Assembly (NCBI RefSeq): GCF_050571805.1
Contig: NZ_CP192219.1
DNA from: Halodesulfovibrio aestuarii
GTDB taxonomy: Bacteria > Desulfobacterota > Desulfovibrionia > Desulfovibrionales > Desulfovibrionaceae
Length of the DNA stretch: 64,000 nucleotides
Direction: 5' to 3' (one strand)
Below, in pieces: positions 58,900 to 64,000 of the stretch. Below the pieces are notes generated by a model. That model was not told the origin of the DNA, did not search any database, and was given only the letters and a program-made list of their open reading frames with translations. The position numbers and the translations under genes are program-made. Within the stretch, counting starts at the first letter, position 1. Each line of letters starts with the position of its first letter.

Positions 58900-61800
58900 T
58901 TAAAGACTTTTTGTACCTACGATTCGCTTCGAGTCTTTCTTAACAGACTCAATTGCAATACGTTTCAGATGTTTTTTCCAGTCTGCGCCGTATAGTGCCT
59001 CAGCTATATATTCCACTGTATGCAACACGGGGCGTTTTTCCTGTAAATTCAAGAATATTCGTGAAATACCAACCTTACATGACGGACACCCTACAACAAC
59101 GGGAGCATCATCCGGCATGGTTGGCAACACATGTGTTAGTCCTGCTTCTTTCTTCGCACGCAATTTATTGTAAATCGCCGGACTAGTAAGAGCACCCATA
59201 CCGGACTCACCACAACAACCAGGGTTCAACGTAACATCTACACCACAAAACTCACTCAAAGCATGGGCATACACGCCAGCGGCCTTAGTTTTATGCACGC
59301 CGGTCCACTCTGCGTGACAAGAAGGGTGGTACAGCACAGATTTACCTTTGGATGCATCTTTCAACGCATCACTACCCATACGTTCAATTAAGAATTGTAC
59401 AGCGTCCTTATGCTCAAGCTGAATATTCAAGGCTTCAGCAAGCCCGTATGACTCAAGCCCTTCCCGACAGGAACCACACGCAGTAATGGAATGCGTAATT
59501 TTAAGCCCCGCGCGTACAGCATCTGCAAGAAACACTTTCATTTCTTCGAGGTTTGCCGCACGGTTTTTCTTGTATTCTTCATCCTTACCGGCTGCCAGCA
59601 GCGGATATCCACAACACATATGTCGTGGTGGCATAATTACAGCCACACCGGATTTGAGCATCAGCATAAGTGATGCAAGTCCGATGTTTCTATAAAAAAG
59701 AGAACCGCCACACCCCGGGAAGTAGAAAACTGCTTCCAGTTCTTTTCCTTCCGGTGCATTTTCAGGAATAAAAATTGATCCTTTATCCAGACGGAGCACC
59801 TCGTTAAGGCCTCTGTAGCCTACCTCAGGCCCTAAACCGGAGAAAAGCGGACTGTTAATGCCGGAACGCCATGCACTTGGAATAAGACGCAACATTTTGT
59901 TCTGCATACGCTGTCCCATGGAAGCCATTTTAGCGGCACGCGGAACACGACTTGCGACATCCGACACAAGGTAATCAAGTACCTTCGACTTAATAGGATG
60001 TCCTCCTGCACCTTCATCTTCAACAAAAGCACGCAGTTCCAGTGCTACCTTTGAAGAATCGATCTTTACAGGGCACACAGCCATACACTTGCCGCAGCCA
60101 GTACAATGCTCCATGAGCTTACGCAGCTGCCCCATAAGATTCTCATCCGGCTTACCTTTGTTCACCTGAGAGTAATATACGGCTTCCAGCAGCGCCCCGA
60201 GGCTCAAGTTCTTATTTCGCGGATGATACAGCAAATCGCCCTGCGGGTAGAACATTGGACAAACCTGCTTACACTTACCGCAACGAGTACATACCTGTAT
60301 ATTGGTGAGCAGGTTAATAAGGCGTTCTTTTTCCGGCAGACCGGATGCCTGAATATCGCGGATAAGACGGTTAAATGAGAATGTAAAAGGCTTAACCGGA
60401 GTATCACGCTGCGTGAGCTTTGCAGGGTTCAAAATAGAAAGAGGGTCAACTCTGCGTTTAAACAACGTCAGCTGCTCCATCTTTTCCGGTGCAAGGAATT
60501 TAATCTTTGTAATGCCGATGCCGTGCTCGCCGGTTACTTCACCGTCCATTTCCTGTGCCTTCGCCATAACCTCTTCTGCCACTTCTTCAGCATTATGCAG
60601 CATGGCAGGGTTGTTGGAATCCACAGGAATGTTCACATGGCAGTTACCATCACCGGCATGCATATGGTTCGCAACAACGATGCGGGTTGCGAGCATATCA
60701 TCAACAATCTTTTTAAGTTTTCGACGCAAGTTCGGGTAGCGATCCTGCGCGTGTTCAAAATACGCAAGAGCCTGATCAAGCGCTTCCTGCTCTGAAAGTT
60801 CTGCAATCGGCACATCGCCTTTGGCAACTTTGGAAGCAAAGGTAAATGCGCGGTTCAGTTCCTTATCTTCAAGAGGCATCCCGCTCAGACGTCCGCTTTC
60901 ACCAAGTGCAGTACGGAATGCCCGCCCCATGCAACGCTGGTTCAAATGCTCAAGGAAATCGGAAAATTCAGGAATGACATCAATTGGAATGACAATGTCT
61001 TCGTTGATTTTAAAACCAGAGGTGCGACGGGCAATAGCAGAAAGTTTGTGTCTATCTTCCCAGAAGACTTCTGCCTCTGCTGCATCTTTCGCAACAAAAA
61101 CTTCCACGCCTTCATACGGAGCACAAATATTCACAATATCCTGCACGCTGTTATCCAGCGCATTTGTATCATTTGAGTTCAATTCAATAATGAGAACTGA
61201 AATCGGACTTTCGTCGTCGTGTTTTTTTGATTTTGTCTGGTATTCAATTGCTTCAACATATTTAACACCAAACTCTTCCAACGCTGAGATTTTAACAAGA
61301 TCACCCTGCTCACGAATAGTATTACGCAGTGCGACAATGTCCTTAATCACAAGCATTGCATTACGCATGGAGCGTCCAAAAAACTCCAGCACAAGCACGC
61401 GGTCATATTTTTGCTTCGGGTAGCAGATGAAGGTTGCCTCAGTGATGATGCCATCAGTGCCCTCTTTCTGCACCCCGGGCAACCCGCCGAGGAACTTGTT
61501 TGTAACGTCTTTACCAAGACCTGCCTTGCGGATTTGATCACCGCGCAGAGAAATAACAGTTCGGACACCGCCGGACACGTCCTTGACTTCAAACACGGCG
61601 GTTTCATCTTCCATAATTTTATGACGGGGATGATTAACGCGCTCAACATTAATGATTTCACCTGTAGGCGTGACCATTGTGTAGTGAAGGATGTTGTCGA
61701 GAGTTGTTCCGTACTCAAAGGCAAAAGGACCGCCGGAGTTTTCCGACACGTTCCCGCCGATGGTGGAAGCAGTCTTAGATGCTGGGTCGACAGTAAAAAG

Positions 61801-62475
61801 CATCCCACCGTTATCTACGGCTTTAATGGCGTCAAACGTAATAACGCCAGCCTCTGCGGTGAGAGTCATTTCTTTTTTGTCGATGGATTTGATAGCGCTC
61901 AGCTTCTGCAAACTCATCACAACAGTACGTTTGCGTGCCGGAATAGCACCGCCGGTACAACCGGAAGCACCGCCACGCGGAATGAGAGCAAATTTCATTT
62001 CATTCGCAAGGCGAACAATAGCGCTTACTTGCTCTGTTGCCGAAGGGGCAACAACAAGCAAAGGAAGTTCCATACGCAAGTCGGTTGCGTCTGTGGAACA
62101 CTCCACTAACGATGCAGGACGCAGATCAATGTTATTTTTAGGGATGATCTGTCCCAGACGGCGTACCAACTCACTCCGGAATGCCATATCTGCCTCATAG
62201 GCACTCCAGAACATTGTAACGCCTTCGCGCAGAGTGTTCGCGTAATGATGTGCAAGAGCAGGTTCAGCTCTATCAAATCGTTTGGCAACACTCGAACGAA
62301 CAGTATCCGCATCGATAAACGGATTGTAGCGGACAAGAAAGAGTTCTTCAGCGAGCGCAATGGCTAACTCTCGAACTGATTCCGGCCAATCTTCAAATTC
62401 ATCAAGATCAATCCGCAACACCCTATGGACAAGAAACTCGGAACCTATAGAAATATGTGGGCCTTTGTGCGGCAT
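58900..62475 (-). CDS. FAD/Fe-S dehydrogenase, D-lactate dehydrogenase type (large fusion)
   Basis: The 1191-residue protein fuses three parts: an N-terminal VAO-type FAD domain (about 130-380, PRGGASGCTGGAIPARKRTVV, IGGNVSENSGGPFAFEYG), an FAD-oxidase C-terminal domain with HMHAGDGNCHVNIPVD and GEHGIGITK, and a Fe-S half with two [4Fe-4S] motifs (CTRCGKCKQVCPMFYP and CTGCGKCMAVCPVK) plus two CCG domains (FPGCGGSLFYRN, HPSCHAEW, NPGCCGES). Such fusions resemble the D-lactate dehydrogenase II class of Desulfovibrio. D-lactate oxidation to pyruvate with electrons to menaquinone or a similar acceptor is the likely role. A TTG at 62481 is possible; ATG 62475 has GGGAG at eight bases. Confidence 0.88.
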   Translation of the reverse strand: MPHKGPHISIGSEFLVHRVLRIDLDEFEDWPESVRELAIALAEELFLVRYNPFIDADTVRSSVAKRFDRAEPALAHHYANTLREGVTMFWSAYEADMAFRSELVRRLGQIIPKNNIDLRPASLVECSTDATDLRMELPLLVVAPSATEQVSAIVRLANEMKFALIPRGGASGCTGGAIPARKRTVVMSLQKLSAIKSIDKKEMTLTAEAGVITFDAIKAVDNGGMLFTVDPASKTASTIGGNVSENSGGPFAFEYGTTLDNILHYTMVTPTGEIINVERVNHPRHKIMEDETAVFEVKDVSGGVRTVISLRGDQIRKAGLGKDVTNKFLGGLPGVQKEGTDGIITEATFICYPKQKYDRVLVLEFFGRSMRNAMLVIKDIVALRNTIREQGDLVKISALEEFGVKYVEAIEYQTKSKKHDDESPISVLIIELNSNDTNALDNSVQDIVNICAPYEGVEVFVAKDAAEAEVFWEDRHKLSAIARRTSGFKINEDIVIPIDVIPEFSDFLEHLNQRCMGRAFRTALGESGRLSGMPLEDKELNRAFTFASKVAKGDVPIAELSEQEALDQALAYFEHAQDRYPNLRRKLKKIVDDMLATRIVVANHMHAGDGNCHVNIPVDSNNPAMLHNAEEVAEEVMAKAQEMDGEVTGEHGIGITKIKFLAPEKMEQLTLFKRRVDPLSILNPAKLTQRDTPVKPFTFSFNRLIRDIQASGLPEKERLINLLTNIQVCTRCGKCKQVCPMFYPQGDLLYHPRNKNLSLGALLEAVYYSQVNKGKPDENLMGQLRKLMEHCTGCGKCMAVCPVKIDSSKVALELRAFVEDEGAGGHPIKSKVLDYLVSDVASRVPRAAKMASMGQRMQNKMLRLIPSAWRSGINSPLFSGLGPEVGYRGLNEVLRLDKGSIFIPENAPEGKELEAVFYFPGCGGSLFYRNIGLASLMLMLKSGVAVIMPPRHMCCGYPLLAAGKDEEYKKNRAANLEEMKVFLADAVRAGLKITHSITACGSCREGLESYGLAEALNIQLEHKDAVQFLIERMGSDALKDASKGKSVLYHPSCHAEWTGVHKTKAAGVYAHALSEFCGVDVTLNPGCCGESGMGALTSPAIYNKLRAKKEAGLTHVLPTMPDDAPVVVGCPSCKVGISRIFLNLQEKRPVLHTVEYIAEALYGADWKKHLKRIAIESVKKDSKRIVGTKSL

Positions 62476-62588
62476 GACCAATTCTCCCAGTAGTTAAAAA
62501 CGAAGCCTGTGAGTTTACTTTTTGTTCTTTAAGAATGCAAGAACAGCGTAACAGCTCTCTTTACCAGCAGAATCTTGGCACTAGACCA

Positions 62589-63623
62589 TTATTCACACAT
62601 TGTTTCGATATCGTCTTCGGCAGGTTTTGCACATTTGACCAAACGGCTGCGGGTAGGAGATACAAGGCGTTTAAAAATAAACATTTCAACATCCTTACCG
62701 CACAATTCTTCGATAGGAATTTCCGCACGGGCTAATGCCTTATGGCCTCCGGCAGAACCAATATCGCTAAACTGACAGTAAGCAAAGCGCCCCAGGTCAC
62801 GGTTAACGCCATCACCACGAAAAATAACTATGGCCTTATCCTGATACACTCCGCACACGGCAACCCAACGCATTTCGTGCACACGCATGAAGAAATCAGC
62901 GATCACAACAAGTGCGTCAGGATTATCCACAACGCCTACAAAGGCGTATTGCCCAGAGCCAACCTTATGTATTCCTGTAATCGCACGGGAGAAATAGTCC
63001 AACCAATCGTAATGCATCTCGCTTCGTGCAATACGTGAAAGCAGAGGATGGTTTGCATACTTACTTAAATACTTAAACGCACGGATATCGATTTCGTTAA
63101 AATTACGTTCAAAATCATTTGTGTCAGTTTTAATTCCGTACATAAGAGCTGTTGCCAGCAGCTTACCCGGTCGAATCTTCAACTGATACAAATATTCTGT
63201 AAGAATGGTGGAGTTTGAGCCATATCCGGGAAGAATCTCTTTATACTCTGCAGTAACAGGAAAATCATCATTCAACGGATGATGATCAATAACTATCGAA
63301 TAATCCAGTTCACTGAATAAGGGATGGTGATGAGGCTGAGAATCTACAATCGCAAACTTGTCATACTGCGCCGTCACCTGCGGCGTCAATTTAACCATAG
63401 GAATACGAAGCAAGCGAACCATGGCAAGGTTGTCAGGACGTGTAATCTCGTTAACACGGGCAATATCAACATCTGCAACTCGATGGCTTAAAATACGTTT
63501 AAGCGCCATTGCAGACCCCATCGCATCCGGATCAGCATTGATCGTGATGAGCCAGCGTTCATTACGAGAGAACATTTCCAGCAGATTATCCAGCTGTGGT
63601 TTTACATTACGAAAATACGACAT
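62589..63623 (-). CDS. DHH/DHHA1 family phosphoesterase (NrnA-like)
   Basis: The 344-residue protein has a DHH domain with INADPDAMGSAMAL, AIVDSQPHHHP and IVIDHHPLNDD and a DHHA1 domain with FRGDGVNRDLG and SDIGSAGGHKALARA (normally GGGH). Relatives degrade short oligonucleotides or cyclic-di-nucleotide products (NrnA, GdpP), so nanoRNase or pAp phosphatase activity is likely, but the substrate is not proven. It begins 1 base after the cobU-like gene and shares its transcript. Confidence 0.88.
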   Translation of the reverse strand: MSYFRNVKPQLDNLLEMFSRNERWLITINADPDAMGSAMALKRILSHRVADVDIARVNEITRPDNLAMVRLLRIPMVKLTPQVTAQYDKFAIVDSQPHHHPLFSELDYSIVIDHHPLNDDFPVTAEYKEILPGYGSNSTILTEYLYQLKIRPGKLLATALMYGIKTDTNDFERNFNEIDIRAFKYLSKYANHPLLSRIARSEMHYDWLDYFSRAITGIHKVGSGQYAFVGVVDNPDALVVIADFFMRVHEMRWVAVCGVYQDKAIVIFRGDGVNRDLGRFAYCQFSDIGSAGGHKALARAEIPIEELCGKDVEMFIFKRLVSPTRSRLVKCAKPAEDDIETMCE

Positions 63624-63624
63624 G

Positions 63625-64000
63625 TTATGCCTTTTTTACATAGAGCGGGATACCCGCAATCATGAGGCAGACCTCATCACTTACAGCTGCAACAGCTTGG
63701 TTAAGAGCCCCCAATCGACGGATAAACTGACGAACCTGAGAACTGGCCGCAATAGGTCCCAATCCTGCCTCACACGAAACAATTGTAACTTGAGTCTTCT
63801 CTGGAACCAATGAAAGAGTGTGTAAAAATGCGTCCTGCGCCTGCTCCCATTGCTTATTGCACGCAAAAACCCAAAAATCCAAGCTGTCGATTAAAATAGA
63901 CTGATACTCCAATATGGACTTTTCTAACAATCGGGGCAATTCAATTCCTGTTTCTTTTACTGGAATTTCAGGATTTCTTGCTAACCGATGATCTAAAATT
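63625..64000 (-). CDS. cobU: Adenosylcobinamide kinase/guanylyltransferase (CobU-like), C-terminal part
   Basis: This is the 3' end of a minus-strand gene whose 5' end is beyond 64000. The visible 125 residues match the end of CobU/CobP, which phosphorylates adenosylcobinamide and adds GMP in cobalamin assembly. Diagnostic stretches are SILIDSLDFWVFA, VTIVSCEAGLGPIAAS, RRLGALNQAVAAVSDEVCLMIAGIPLYVKK, with the 'CExGxG..P' and 'NQ...ADEV...AG' patterns. The P-loop is not in the window. The stop is 1 base before the DHH start, so they form one operon. Confidence 0.85.
   Translation of the reverse strand, partial: ILDHRLARNPEIPVKETGIELPRLLEKSILEYQSILIDSLDFWVFACNKQWEQAQDAFLHTLSLVPEKTQVTIVSCEAGLGPIAASSQVRQFIRRLGALNQAVAAVSDEVCLMIAGIPLYVKKA

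Overview
The window is a 64 kb stretch of chromosomal backbone from a Gram-negative, anaerobic bacterium of the Desulfovibrionaceae type. A moderate-GC marine relative such as Halodesulfovibrio would fit, but the genus is inference. The clues are: a desulfoferrodoxin, rubredoxin and rubredoxin:oxygen oxidoreductase set; a very large FAD/Fe-S D-lactate dehydrogenase-type protein; SelB; MucR-type and DUF4911 proteins; a class II photolyase; the flagellar order motA-motB-motB-fliL-fliN-fliO-fliP-fliQ; and a complete Tol-Pal system. No rRNA, CRISPR array, phage, integrase, transposase or plasmid function was seen. The only tRNA is tRNA-Leu(CAG).

Layout. 1-1.2 kb: the end of era, then a YggS-type PLP protein. 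1.2-6.1 kb: flagellar stator and export genes. 6.4-11.8 kb: single genes (zinc phospholipase C, HemW, MarR regulator, M23 peptidase, LysE exporter). 12-15.7 kb: tRNA-Leu, a frameshifted ribF and a ClC channel. 15.8-17.7 kb: a GntR/FadR regulator with two operators and a Cys-rich FMN alpha-hydroxy-acid dehydrogenase. 17.7-20.1 kb: a PEBP-like protein and a MoeA-periplasmic-binding-protein fusion. 20.1-22.2 kb: a hairpin-rich zone with a likely small RNA and a UspA protein. 22.2-29.5 kb: Na/Pi cotransporter, ferredoxin-nitroreductase, hydantoinase-type protein, MucR regulator and RF3. 29.8-37.8 kb: photolyase, pyrK-pyrD, a U32 peptidase and a two-gene peptidoglycan-trimming operon. 38.2-41.1 kb: dnaX-ybaB-recR. 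41.4-45.7 kb: YjbQ, SelB and a TolC-type protein. 46.1-50.3 kb: tolQRAB-pal. 50.6-58.8 kb: small conserved genes, the oxygen-defence genes, mltG and ruvX. 58.9-64 kb: the FAD/Fe-S dehydrogenase, a DHH phosphoesterase and the 3' end of a cobU-like gene.

How the genes fit together. Several genes shape or stabilise the envelope: two peptidoglycan carboxypeptidases, MltG, an M23 peptidase, Tol-Pal and the flagellar stators. Others handle lactate-type oxidation (the regulated FMN dehydrogenase and the FAD/Fe-S enzyme) and oxygen stress (Dfx, Rd, Roo). The best leads are: the operon pairing an M15-type carboxypeptidase with a Csd4-type protein whose Gln/Glu/His zinc ligands fall at the same residue numbers as in Helicobacter Csd4; six near-identical bidirectional terminators, all placed between convergent genes; a candidate ~145-nt small RNA; a run of long hairpins between uspA and the Na/Pi transporter; a terminator in the prfC leader; and a one-base frameshift in ribF.
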